Origin: an uncultured Faecalibacterium sp.
GTDB lineage: Bacteria > Bacillota > Clostridia > Oscillospirales > Ruminococcaceae
Direction of reading: 5' to 3'
Assembly: GCA_934561115.1 (NCBI GenBank)
Contig: CAKTFS010000022.1
Location: 1 to 27,081 of the forward strand
DNA length: 27,081 nucleotides
A program made the translations under genes and the position numbers. A model generated the notes under the pieces. It was not told the DNA's origin and ran no database searches. It worked only from the letters and a program-made list of their open reading frames with translations. Shown piece by piece: positions 7,749-14,845 of this stretch; the stretch's first letter is position 1, and every line of letters begins with the position of its first letter.

Positions 7749-7888
7749 ACGATTCAGAATGCGCTCCGCGTTCGCTTTGCGCATCAATAGCGGAAAGAAT
7801 ATTTTTATTTGTAGTTCCGAAACGCCTGCGGGCGTTTCGGAACTACTTTTTCACAGGGAGGGGTCGTGGAGAAAAGCGGCAGTTGCAG
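7749..7888 (+). repeat. Dispersed variable-stem element, copy C; terminator of the TauE/SafE gene
   Basis: The order is ACGATTcagAATGCGCTCCGC, then AGCGGAAAGAATATTTTTATTT-like AT-rich sequence, then a perfect 16-bp stem (7811-7826 with 7831-7846) around TGCG, then TTTTTCACAGGGAGGGGTCG and GGCAGTTGCAG. It starts 12 bases after the stop codon on the same strand. The hairpin with T5 is a good intrinsic terminator, and C(TGCG)G is a UNCG-type tetraloop. A further palindrome, GCAGCGCCG/CGGCGCTGC at 7885-7917, adjoins it. Confidence 0.88.
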
Positions 7889-7926
7889 CGCCGCTTTCTG
7901 CGAAAGCGCGGCGCTGCGGGAAGCAA

Positions 7927-8136
7927 CCTCGCCCTCTCCGTCTGCTCACTGCGTTCGCATCCACACTCCCCCTTTTGTCGCTGCGCGACATCTTCCCCCG
8001 GCGCGGGGGAAGTCTTTCCTCAAAGGGAGAGGCTCTGGCGAAACCGCAAGCCTTGCGGTTCGACTGGAAACTTTGCCGCTATGCCAAGGGCTCTCCCTTT
8101 GGGAGAGCTGGCGCGTTAGCGCCTGAGAGGGCGAGG
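7927..8136. repeat. GC-rich intergenic repeat family 2, copy III (MITE-like)
   Basis: A 210-bp block with a 12-bp terminal inverted repeat, CCTCGCCCTCTC (7927-7938) and GAGAGGGCGAGG (8125-8136). The interior shares GTCGCTGCGCGAC, CCCCCGGCGCGGGGG and AAGTCTTTCCTCAAAGGGAG with copy I but has different small hairpins elsewhere (CGCAAGCCTTGCG, GGCGCGTTAGCGCC). No coding content is supported. With copy C and the degV terminator it fills 7737-8251. Confidence 0.85.
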
Positions 8137-8194
8137 GTGTTGCCAACAAGGGCGCACATCCCAAAACAGCGCTATTACTTCCCATTCCCCCTAC

Positions 8195-8234
8195 AAAAAA
8201 ACAAGTCGGGCAGCCCGCGGGCTGTCCGACTTGT
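8195..8234 (-). terminator. Terminator of degV
   Basis: On the minus strand a 15-bp stem (arms 8201-8215 and 8220-8234, one G-T wobble) with loop CGCG is followed by T7 (A-run at 8195-8201). It lies 17 bases after the degV stop. Confidence 0.9.
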
Positions 8235-8251
8235 TCTTGCTTTCATAGGTT

Positions 8252-9109
8252 TTATTCCAGCACCAGTTCTTTATCAAAGAACGCGATGCCGAAGGCACCG
8301 GGGCCGGTGTGGGTGCCGATGACGCAGCCGATCTGGCGCACCAGCGGTGCGTCCAGATGCAGGTTGTCCTGCAGGTAGGTCAAAAGCGGCTGCAGCTCCC
8401 GGGGGTTGACGGTGTAGCCCAGCAGCGGGGTGTAGTCCGGGTGGATGCCGCCCATCTCGTCGATCTTCTTGAACAGCGCCACATACACGCCGGGCAGACC
8501 GCGTGCCTTACCGGCCAGCGCTACCTTGCCCTCCAGGACGGCGAGGATGGGCTTGATGCCCAGCACGCCGCCCGCCACAGCCACGGCAGCGGACAGTCTG
8601 CCGCCCTTGCGCAGGTACTTCAGATCATCTACGGCAGCCACCAGATGCAGGTGCTGCTTGGCCTTTTCCAGATCGGCAGCGATCTGGGTGATCGTCTTGC
8701 CGGCGTCCCGCAGCTGCACAGCCAGCCGCACCAGCAAGGACTGCCCCAGACAGACGTTCTCGGTGTTCACAAACACCACATTGTCCACGTTGGCAAGGTC
8801 GGCAGCAAGTCTTGCGCACTGACCGGTGCCGGACAGCGCATCGGACAAAAAGATGCCCAGCACCTCGTCCCCGGCGGCAGCGGCGTCCAGATACAGCCGC
8901 TCGAACTGCTCCGGGCTGGGCTGGCTGGTGGTGGGCAGCTTGCGGCAGGCTGCCAGATGGGTATAGTATTCGCTGGGGGTCATGTCGATGCCGTCCCGCA
9001 GGACGGTGCCGTCCTCCAGCGTTACGTTCAGGGGGATCACGGTCACGCCCAGCTGCTGCGCCTCGGCGGGCAGGATGTCGCACGCGGAATCGGTGAGGAT
9101 ACGGATCAT
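8252..9109 (-). CDS. DegV family fatty-acid-binding protein
   Basis: A 285-residue protein of full family length. It has the DegV signatures: ILTDSACDI at the N-terminus (D7, S8), TTSQPSPEQF (T61-S62-Q63-P64-S65), and IFLSDALSGT with S93. In the family these surround a bound fatty-acid carboxylate. Homologues (FakB) present exogenous fatty acids to the kinase FakA for phosphorylation and membrane lipid synthesis. No fakA gene is in the window, so that role is inferred from family only. GGAGGT eight bases before ATG sets the start, and a strong promoter and terminator make it a single-gene unit. Confidence 0.94.
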   Translation of the reverse strand: MIRILTDSACDILPAEAQQLGVTVIPLNVTLEDGTVLRDGIDMTPSEYYTHLAACRKLPTTSQPSPEQFERLYLDAAAAGDEVLGIFLSDALSGTGQCARLAADLANVDNVVFVNTENVCLGQSLLVRLAVQLRDAGKTITQIAADLEKAKQHLHLVAAVDDLKYLRKGGRLSAAVAVAGGVLGIKPILAVLEGKVALAGKARGLPGVYVALFKKIDEMGGIHPDYTPLLGYTVNPRELQPLLTYLQDNLHLDAPLVRQIGCVIGTHTGPGAFGIAFFDKELVLE

Positions 9110-9176
9110 AATAATACCTCCGGTCTACCGGTAAAATACAGTATACGCAACGTTTTCATTAAAAAGGTTGGAAATT

Positions 9177-9206
9177 ATTATACCACCGCGCAGGGCAATA
9201 TGTCAA
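9177..9206 (-). promoter_or_regulatory. Promoter of degV (consensus, extended -10)
   Basis: On the minus strand TTGACA (9201-9206), an 18-base spacer and TATAAT (9177-9182), with TGG before the -10. The leader is about 60 bases. It diverges from the CPBP promoter, with 38 bases between the two -35 boxes. Confidence 0.92.
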
Positions 9207-9244
9207 TAATTTGCATAAATTTGCCGCGACAGAACGCCGAAACC

Positions 9245-9274
9245 TTGCGCACCCGGCGGCAGATATGGTACTAT
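9245..9274 (+). promoter_or_regulatory. Promoter of the CPBP-tadA transcript
   Basis: TTGCGC (9245-9250), 18 bases, TACTAT (9269-9274), with TGG before the -10, the same layout as the divergent degV promoter. Confidence 0.65.
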
Positions 9275-9309
9275 AACCGGGAACGAACCATAGCAGGAGG
9301 AGACCGACC

Positions 9310-9699
9310 ATGCACAAGCTGAATCCCCGCATCGCCGCACTGCTCTCGGCCTTTGGCTGGGCGGTGGGGTATCTGCTGGCGGGCAAGGCACTGGCGGTGC
9401 TGCTGCCCGCTGCACCGGGCGGCGCGGGACGGTTTTTCCGGGTCTGCCTGCTGGCTCCGCTGGCGGAGGAAGGGGTGTTCCGGGGCGCGGTGCAGCGCCG
9501 GGCGCAGCCGCTGGGCAGGGGACAGGCCGTTCTTTTGCAGGCGGTGCTGTTCGCCTTGCAGCACGGCAGCGCCGCCGCCATGGTCTATGCGCTGGTGTGC
9601 GGGCTGGGGCTGGGGTGGCTTGCCGACCGCACCGGGCATCTCTGGCCGGGAATGCTGCTGCACAGCGCAAACAACCTGCTGGTGCTGGCGATGGGATGA
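9310..9699 (+). CDS. Small CPBP-family intramembrane metalloprotease
   Basis: At 129 residues this is short for the family (commonly 200-300), yet all three CPBP motifs are present: EExxxR (E53, E54, R58 in AEEGVFRG), FxxxH (F81, H85 in FALQH) and HxxxN (H118, N122 in HSANN). Four or so membrane segments fit. The family includes Rce1-type CAAX proteases and bacteriocin-immunity or processing proteins; here no bacteriocin is nearby and the substrate is unknown. GGAGG about 11 bases upstream sets the start. It is followed by tadA after 13 bases, so one transcript is likely. It may be a minimal catalytic core rather than a truncated gene. Confidence 0.87.
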   Translation: MHKLNPRIAALLSAFGWAVGYLLAGKALAVLLPAAPGGAGRFFRVCLLAPLAEEGVFRGAVQRRAQPLGRGQAVLLQAVLFALQHGSAAAMVYALVCGLGLGWLADRTGHLWPGMLLHSANNLLVLAMG

Positions 9700-9712
9700 G
9701 AGGATGGGATAC

Positions 9713-10213
9713 ATGACCGATTTTGAACTGATGGGTCTTGCGCTGGAGGAAGCCGCCAAAGCCGCCGCCTTGGGCGAGGTGCCGGTGGGCGCAGTGGTGG
9801 CGCGGCACGGCGAGGTGATCGCCGCAGCGCACAACACCCGGGAGACCGAAAAAAACGCCTTGCACCACGCGGAGCTGCTGGCCATTGATGCCGCCTGCAA
9901 GGCGCTGGGCGGCTGGCGGCTGTGGGAGTGCGAGCTGTTCGTCACCTTAGAGCCCTGCCCCATGTGCGCGGGCGGCATCATCAACAGCCGTCTGCGCCGG
10001 GTGGTGTACGGCGCTGCCGACACCAAGGCTGGGTGCTGCGGTTCAGTGACCGATCTGTTCGCACTGCCCTTCAACCACCATCCGGTGGTGGAAAAGGGGC
10101 TGCGGGAGGCCGAGGCACAGCAGCTTTTGCAGGCATTTTTTGTTTCCCTGCGGGAAAAGCGGGCGGGCAGACCCCGCTGGAAGCCGCCGGTGCCCGAAAA
10201 CAGGGGAAAATAA
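9713..10213 (+). CDS. tadA: tRNA-specific adenosine deaminase
   Basis: A 166-residue deaminase that converts adenosine-34 to inosine in tRNA-Arg (ACG), needed to read CGN codons. Zinc ligands and catalytic Glu are clear: H52-A53-E54 and P81-C82-P83-M84-C85. GEVPVGAVV and the long C-terminal helix (EAEAQQLLQAFFVSLREKR) are typical of bacterial TadA. I chose ATG 9713 because GAGAGG at 9698-9703 lies 9 bases before it; an in-frame ATG at 9704 has no such site. The open frame extends further upstream, but only as a shadow of the CPBP gene. A good terminator follows. Confidence 0.95.
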   Translation: MTDFELMGLALEEAAKAAALGEVPVGAVVARHGEVIAAAHNTRETEKNALHHAELLAIDAACKALGGWRLWECELFVTLEPCPMCAGGIINSRLRRVVYGAADTKAGCCGSVTDLFALPFNHHPVVEKGLREAEAQQLLQAFFVSLREKRAGRPRWKPPVPENRGK

Positions 10214-10221
10214 GGAAAAAT

Positions 10222-10265
10222 AGTGGGAACTGCGTAAAAAATTGCGGTTCCCACTTTCTTTTTGG
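10222..10265 (+). terminator. Terminator after tadA
   Basis: A 12-bp stem (10222-10233 with 10244-10255, one G-T wobble) has a 10-base loop and is followed by TTTCTTTTT. Confidence 0.9.
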
Positions 10266-10274
10266 GCTGGATTG

Positions 10275-10283
10275 TGGTATATT
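10275..10283 (+). promoter_or_regulatory. Candidate extended -10 promoter of the SDR gene
   Basis: TGGTATATT at 10275-10283 has no good -35 (the position falls in the preceding terminator). It would give a leader of about 165 bases (to 10455) that contains GGCG-cactta-CGCC (about 10406-10420) and other short stems but no riboswitch I recognise. Confidence 0.5.
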
Positions 10284-10455
10284 ATTCAATGGAATCTTGT
10301 CGAAACCCATCGCAACTGCAGGCAGGCACGCCAAAGCACCGGACCTTTGCCGGACATACGAACGGAACGCTGCACTGTCTGGGGATGGGCACAGGGTTTT
10401 TCCGGCTGGGCGCACTTACGCCAAGCCGAGAATACCGAACAGGAGGGATACACTC

Positions 10456-11454
10456 TTGTACGAGGACGAGTTTGAACTGACCTTTCAGGTGCCGGAGGAA
10501 GAGAGCGCACCGGAGCCCCTTGCCGCACCGGCTGCAAAACCGGCTGCGCCGGTGGAGCCAGTCGTGGACGAGCCCACCCGCATCATGACGCTGGAAAAAC
10601 CGGCAGCACCTGCGGTGGACGAGCCTACCCGGGTGATCACGCTGGAAAAGCCCGCAGAGCCGGAGCCGCAGCCCGTACCGGAGCCGGAGCCGCAGCCCGT
10701 AAAAGAACAGCCTGCCCCTGCCGCACCCGCTGCGGCGCGCCGGGTGCTGATCTCCGGCGGCGACCGGGGCATCGGTGCTGCCGCTGCCCGCGCCTTTGCG
10801 GCAGCGGGGTATCAGGTGGCGGTGCTCTACCATCAGAACGCCGCCGCTGCCGCTGCGCTGGAACAGCAGCTGCCCGGGTGCATCGCCATCCAGTGCGATG
10901 TAGCCAGCCGCGCCAGTTGTGAGCTGGCATTCCACGCAGTGGAGCAGGCCATGGGCAGGGTGGATGTGCTGGTGTGCAACGCCGGCATCGCGCAGCAGAA
11001 GCTGTTTACCGACATCACCCCGGAGGAATGGCAGCGGATGCTGGACGTGAACCTGAGCGGCGCGTTCCATCTGTGCCAGCTGGCACTGCCCGGCATGATC
11101 CGCCGCAAGCAGGGGCGCATCCTGACCGTGAGCAGTATGTGGGGCCAGACCGGCGGCAGCTGCGAGGTGCACTATTCTGCCGCGAAAGCCGGGCTCATCG
11201 GCCTGACCAAGGCGCTGGCAAAGGAAGAAGGCCCCAGCGGCATCACGGTGAACTGTGTAGCGCCGGGGGTCATTGAGACCGACATGATGGCGGCCTTTAC
11301 CGCCGAGGACAAGGCGGCGCTGGCCGAGGAGACCCCCGTGGGGCGGCTGGGCACGCCGGAAGAAGTTGCAAAGCTGCTGGTCTTTCTGGCCGGCGAGGAT
11401 GCCGGATACATCACCGGACAGGTGTTCGGGGTGAACGGCGGCCTTGTGATCTGA
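10456..11454 (+). CDS. SDR-family oxidoreductase (FabG-like) with a low-complexity N-terminal extension
   Basis: A 332-residue protein from a TTG start; AGGAGGGA at 10441-10448 fits, and no ATG or GTG is better placed. Residues 1-95 are acidic, proline- and alanine-rich, with two copies of DEPTR(I/V)(M/I)TLEKP and then EPEPQP-type repeats. From about 97 comes a complete classical SDR: cofactor loop GGDRGIG (101-107), CNAG, S227, Y240 and K244 (YSAAK), and a C-terminal VNGG. This suggests NADPH-dependent 3-oxoacyl-ACP reductase or a related reductase such as the EF-P 5-aminopentanone reductase of Firmicutes. Substrate is not determinable. The extension is not part of the usual fold and may be a tether or interaction tail. 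It lies 51 bases upstream of the sigma factor gene. Confidence 0.88.
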   Translation: MYEDEFELTFQVPEEESAPEPLAAPAAKPAAPVEPVVDEPTRIMTLEKPAAPAVDEPTRVITLEKPAEPEPQPVPEPEPQPVKEQPAPAAPAAARRVLISGGDRGIGAAAARAFAAAGYQVAVLYHQNAAAAAALEQQLPGCIAIQCDVASRASCELAFHAVEQAMGRVDVLVCNAGIAQQKLFTDITPEEWQRMLDVNLSGAFHLCQLALPGMIRRKQGRILTVSSMWGQTGGSCEVHYSAAKAGLIGLTKALAKEEGPSGITVNCVAPGVIETDMMAAFTAEDKAALAEETPVGRLGTPEEVAKLLVFLAGEDAGYITGQVFGVNGGLVI

Positions 11455-11472
11455 TGCACAGGGCGATATTAC
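11444..11472 (+). promoter_or_regulatory. Possible internal promoter of the sigma factor gene
   Basis: TTGTGA (11444-11449), 17 bases, TATTAC (11467-11472), overlapping the 3' end of the SDR gene. Each box matches consensus at four of six bases. Confidence 0.35.
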
Positions 11473-11505
11473 AGAATTTTCCCCGGAGTGGGAAGGAGAG
11501 AAAAA

Positions 11506-12879
<1,374 letters not shown>

Positions 12880-12892
12880 TAATATGTATTTT

Positions 12893-12934
12893 GGGATAGC
12901 AGAACACCCGTATGGGTTCTGCTATCCCTTTTTT
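12893..12934 (+). terminator. Terminator of rpoD
   Basis: A perfect 13-bp stem (12893-12905 with 12916-12928) is followed by T6 and begins 13 bases after the stop codon. Confidence 0.95.
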
Positions 12935-12952
12935 ATGTGGTATAGAGGAGAA

Positions 12953-13093
12953 ACTGCAAATGCCGTTTTCCTCTACGACCCCTCCTGTGAAAAAGGGGTT
13001 CTGAAAAGCCCGCAGGCTTTTCAGAACCCCAAATTAAAAAATCTTTTTTCCGCTGATGATGCGCAGAGCGCAGCGGAGCGCATTCCAAATCGT
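12953..13093 (-). repeat. Dispersed variable-stem element, copy D; terminator of acpS-pemK
   Basis: On the minus strand the element begins 3 bases after the pemK stop: ACGATTTGGAATGCGCTCCGC, AGCGGAAAAAAGATTTTTTA, a perfect 16-bp stem (12995-13010 with 13015-13030) around TGCG, then TTTTTCACAGGAGGGGTCG and ACGGCATTTGCAGT. It is the best preserved copy and a strong intrinsic terminator. Its arms share nothing with the other copies. Confidence 0.9.
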
Positions 13094-13096
13094 TTT

Positions 13097-13447
13097 TCAG
13101 TACGAGCTCAGCCCAAGGCTGACGTCCAGTGCCTGATCCACCCGTTTCTGGTCGGCGGCAGTGATCTGCCCGGCGCGCTCCCGCAGGCGGTGCTTATCCA
13201 GCGTGCGGATCTGCTCCAGCAGCACCACGCTGTCTTTGGCAAGGCCGGTGTCTGCCGCCCGGATGTTGATATGGGTGGGCAGGCGGGTCTTGTCCAGCCG
13301 GGATGTAATGGCCGCTGCGATCACCGTGGGACTGTGCCGGTTGCCGATCTCGTTCTGTACGATCAGCACCGGGCGCACACCGCCCTGTTCCGAACCCACC
13401 ACCGGCGAAAGATCGGCGTAGAAAACTTCTCCTCTGTGTACCTCCAT
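13097..13447 (-). CDS. PemK/MazF (EndoA)-type endoribonuclease toxin homologue
   Basis: A 116-residue protein of normal family length. It has RGEVFYADLSPVVGSEQGG, RPVLIVQNEIGN, TVIAAAITS and the C-terminal LDKHRLRERAG stretch, all conserved in EndoA/MazF. The family cleaves mRNA at short motifs. AGGAGGG eight bases before ATG sets the start; the longer open frame upstream is a shadow of acpS. In Bacillus the order is acpS, a lipoprotein gene, alr, antitoxin, toxin. Here the toxin follows acpS directly with a 140-base gap too short for an antitoxin of normal size, so no cognate antitoxin is visible. Repeat copy D ends the transcript. Confidence 0.93.
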   Translation of the reverse strand: MEVHRGEVFYADLSPVVGSEQGGVRPVLIVQNEIGNRHSPTVIAAAITSRLDKTRLPTHINIRAADTGLAKDSVVLLEQIRTLDKHRLRERAGQITAADQKRVDQALDVSLGLSSY

Positions 13448-13587
13448 GGAATCTCCCTCCTGTTTGTCTGGAGGATGTGCCCCGCTATGTGATGCGTCCG
13501 GCGCATCCTGTCTGCTCTCAGTATGCGCAGACCGGGTGCGGCTTATGCAGTGCGGGGGCAATATTCCATTGTATGCACAAAGGGCGG

Positions 13588-13995
13588 TCAGCTTTCCTCT
13601 TCCAGCGTGCAGAAGGCCAGCGCCATGCCGCCCTCGTGGCTCAGGGAGAGCCGGGCGCGCAGCCGGTGCTGCGCCACCCATGCGGCGGTCTGCCCGCTGA
13701 AGCGGTAGGCCGGGGCACCGTTTTCCTGCCGGACGGCCTCGATCTCCCGCAGGGAAAAAGGCTCCCGCAGGCCGGTGCCCGCCGCCTTGAGAAAGGCCTC
13801 TTTGGCGGCAAAATCTGCGGCGGCGCTGGCAAGGCGGTGGGCGTTCAGCGGCGCAGGAGAGGCTTCACAAAGCCCCAGCGCCGCCTGCTCTGCCGGGCCG
13901 TACACCCGGCGCACAAAGGCCGCCGCGTGGGCAGAGGAAAGGCTTTTTTCCAGATGGGAAAGGCTGCACAGGTCACAGCCGATGCCGTAAAACAT
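13588..13995 (-). CDS. acpS: Holo-[acyl-carrier-protein] synthase
   Basis: A 135-residue enzyme that transfers 4'-phosphopantetheine from CoA to acyl carrier protein. The Mg-binding Asp is D8 (YGIGCDLCSL) and the second motif is FAAKEAFLKAAGTG, typical of AcpS. The C-terminal LSLSHEGGMALAF is also family-like. AAAGGAG 8 bases before ATG 13993-13995 fixes the start over an upstream in-frame ATG at 14034. It is first of a two-gene minus-strand unit with pemK. Confidence 0.93.
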   Translation of the reverse strand: MFYGIGCDLCSLSHLEKSLSSAHAAAFVRRVYGPAEQAALGLCEASPAPLNAHRLASAAADFAAKEAFLKAAGTGLREPFSLREIEAVRQENGAPAYRFSGQTAAWVAQHRLRARLSLSHEGGMALAFCTLEEES

Positions 13996-14064
13996 ACAAA
14001 GGCTCCTTTCGCGGGCAGAATGCCGCCCGGACATCGTTCATCTTGCCGGAACATTGCTGGAAAT

Positions 14065-14093
14065 TTTGTACAGGATGTGCAAATCCGGCGTAA
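14065..14093 (-). promoter_or_regulatory. Candidate promoter of acpS-pemK
   Basis: On the minus strand TTACGC (14088-14093), 17 bases, TACAAA (14065-14070). It is a weak match, lying back-to-back with the ireB promoter, whose -35 starts 6 bases away. Confidence 0.35.
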
Positions 14094-14098
14094 TTATC

Positions 14099-14127
14099 TT
14101 GAAGTTTCGGCGCATTTCGTGTACAAT
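14099..14127 (+). promoter_or_regulatory. Promoter of the ireB homologue
   Basis: TTGAAG (14099-14104), 17 bases, TACAAT (14122-14127). The leader is short, about 25 bases. Confidence 0.8.
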
Positions 14128-14159
14128 GGGACTAGTTTCAACCGAAGGGGGTGTATTGC

Positions 14160-14405
14160 GTGGGAGACGCAACCGCGATTTTCTCCATCCACGATAAAAA
14201 GGACTATGAGATCCACGAGATCGTACAACAGGTGTACGATGCTTTGAAGGAAAAAGGCTATAACCCGGTCAATCAGCTGGTGGGCTACATTTTGTCCGAA
14301 GACCCTACCTACATTACGACCTATAAGAATGCCCGTGCCATGATCCGCAAGGTGGATCGTGACGACCTGCTGCAGGCCATGCTGCGCAGCTACCTCAACG
14401 TGTAA
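14160..14405 (+). CDS. ireB: IreB-family regulatory phosphoprotein (UPF0297)
   Basis: An 81-residue protein with the family core VYDALKEKGYNPVNQLVGYI, then SEDPTYI and MIRKVDRDDLLQAMLRSYL. In Enterococcus, IreB is the substrate of the Ser/Thr kinase IreK and influences cephalosporin resistance. Phosphorylated Thr residues lie near its N-terminus; here T5 is the only Thr in that part. Start: GTG 14160 is chosen because AAGGGGGT (14145-14152) is 7 bases away; GTG 14151 overlaps the ribosome site. It stands alone, not in the alaS-ireB-ruvX arrangement common in Firmicutes. Two terminators follow. Confidence 0.92.
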   Translation: MGDATAIFSIHDKKDYEIHEIVQQVYDALKEKGYNPVNQLVGYILSEDPTYITTYKNARAMIRKVDRDDLLQAMLRSYLNV

Positions 14406-14419
14406 TACGGTCCTTTTCA

Positions 14420-14452
14420 GCCCCGCTGTCTTGCAAGACGGCGGGCTTTTTT
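14420..14452 (+). terminator. Terminator of the ireB homologue
   Basis: GCCCCGCTGTCTT pairs with AAGACGGCGGGC (one bulge) and is followed by T6 at 14447-14452. Confidence 0.85.
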
Positions 14453-14461
14453 GCGTGTGGG

Positions 14462-14694
14462 ACGATTGGGAATGGCCTCCGCTTATCGGGTTGCGGCTCC
14501 CAGCATCCGCTTCGTGCCTTGGGCGGCACTTGCGTCTTGCTGGCCGCTGCCCCAACAACTCCTCCCTGTTTCCGCCGCTGGCGGCGGTCGTCGTCGTTGC
14601 TAGCCATATTCAGAGGAATAAATCCTTTGTTTCGAGTTTATCTCGGCCTGCGGGCCGAGATAAACTCCTTTTCACAAGGAGGATACTCACCCCA
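14462..14694 (+). repeat. Dispersed variable-stem element, copy E (expanded)
   Basis: The 5' flank ACGATTGGGAATG-CTCCGC (14462-14481) and the later ATATTCAGAGGAATAAAT match copies C, D and F. Between them is an extra segment of about 120 bases, GC-rich, with no repeat match in the window. A perfect 15-bp stem (14634-14648 with 14653-14667) around TGCG is then followed by CTTTTCACAAGGAGGATACTCA. The 3' flank diverges after GGAGG. It lies downstream of ireB on the same strand as a second, redundant terminator. Confidence 0.75.
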
Positions 14695-14706
14695 ACAGGC
14701 CCTATC

Positions 14707-14845
14707 CACAATAAATGCCGCTTTCCTCTGCGACCCCACCCGTGAAAATGTGTTTGGAGCACTCCGCAGAGTGCGACAAACACGAAATTATAAATATTAT
14801 TTCCGCTGAATATGTGCAGAGCAAAGCGGAGCACATTTTAATCGT
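14707..14845 (-). repeat. Dispersed variable-stem element, copy F; overlaps the dus stop codon
   Basis: On the minus strand: ACGATTAAAATGTGCTCCGC, AGCGGAAATAATATTTATAA, a 15-bp stem (14750-14764 with 14769-14783, two mismatches) around TGCG, then ATTTTCACGGGTGGGGTCG and GCGGCATTTATTG. The element's ACGATT spans the last two dus codons (AAC GAT) and the first T of its TAA stop. It probably terminates dus. Copies E and F lie back-to-back, 12 bases apart, and with the terminator at 14420 fill the 432-base gap. Confidence 0.85.

Noticed and set aside
7759..8322. Open frames of 78-187 codons in repeat copy III
   Set aside because: They translate repeat DNA, differ between copies, lack ribosome sites and run through terminators.
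9353..9712. Long N-terminal extension of TadA
   Set aside because: That part is the CPBP gene read in a different frame; the conserved TadA start and its ribosome site are at 9713.
13448..13681. Longer N-terminus for the PemK protein, or an antitoxin in the gap
   Set aside because: The extension is the acpS gene in another frame; the true start has a strong ribosome site. No antitoxin-sized ORF with a ribosome site fits in 13448-13587.
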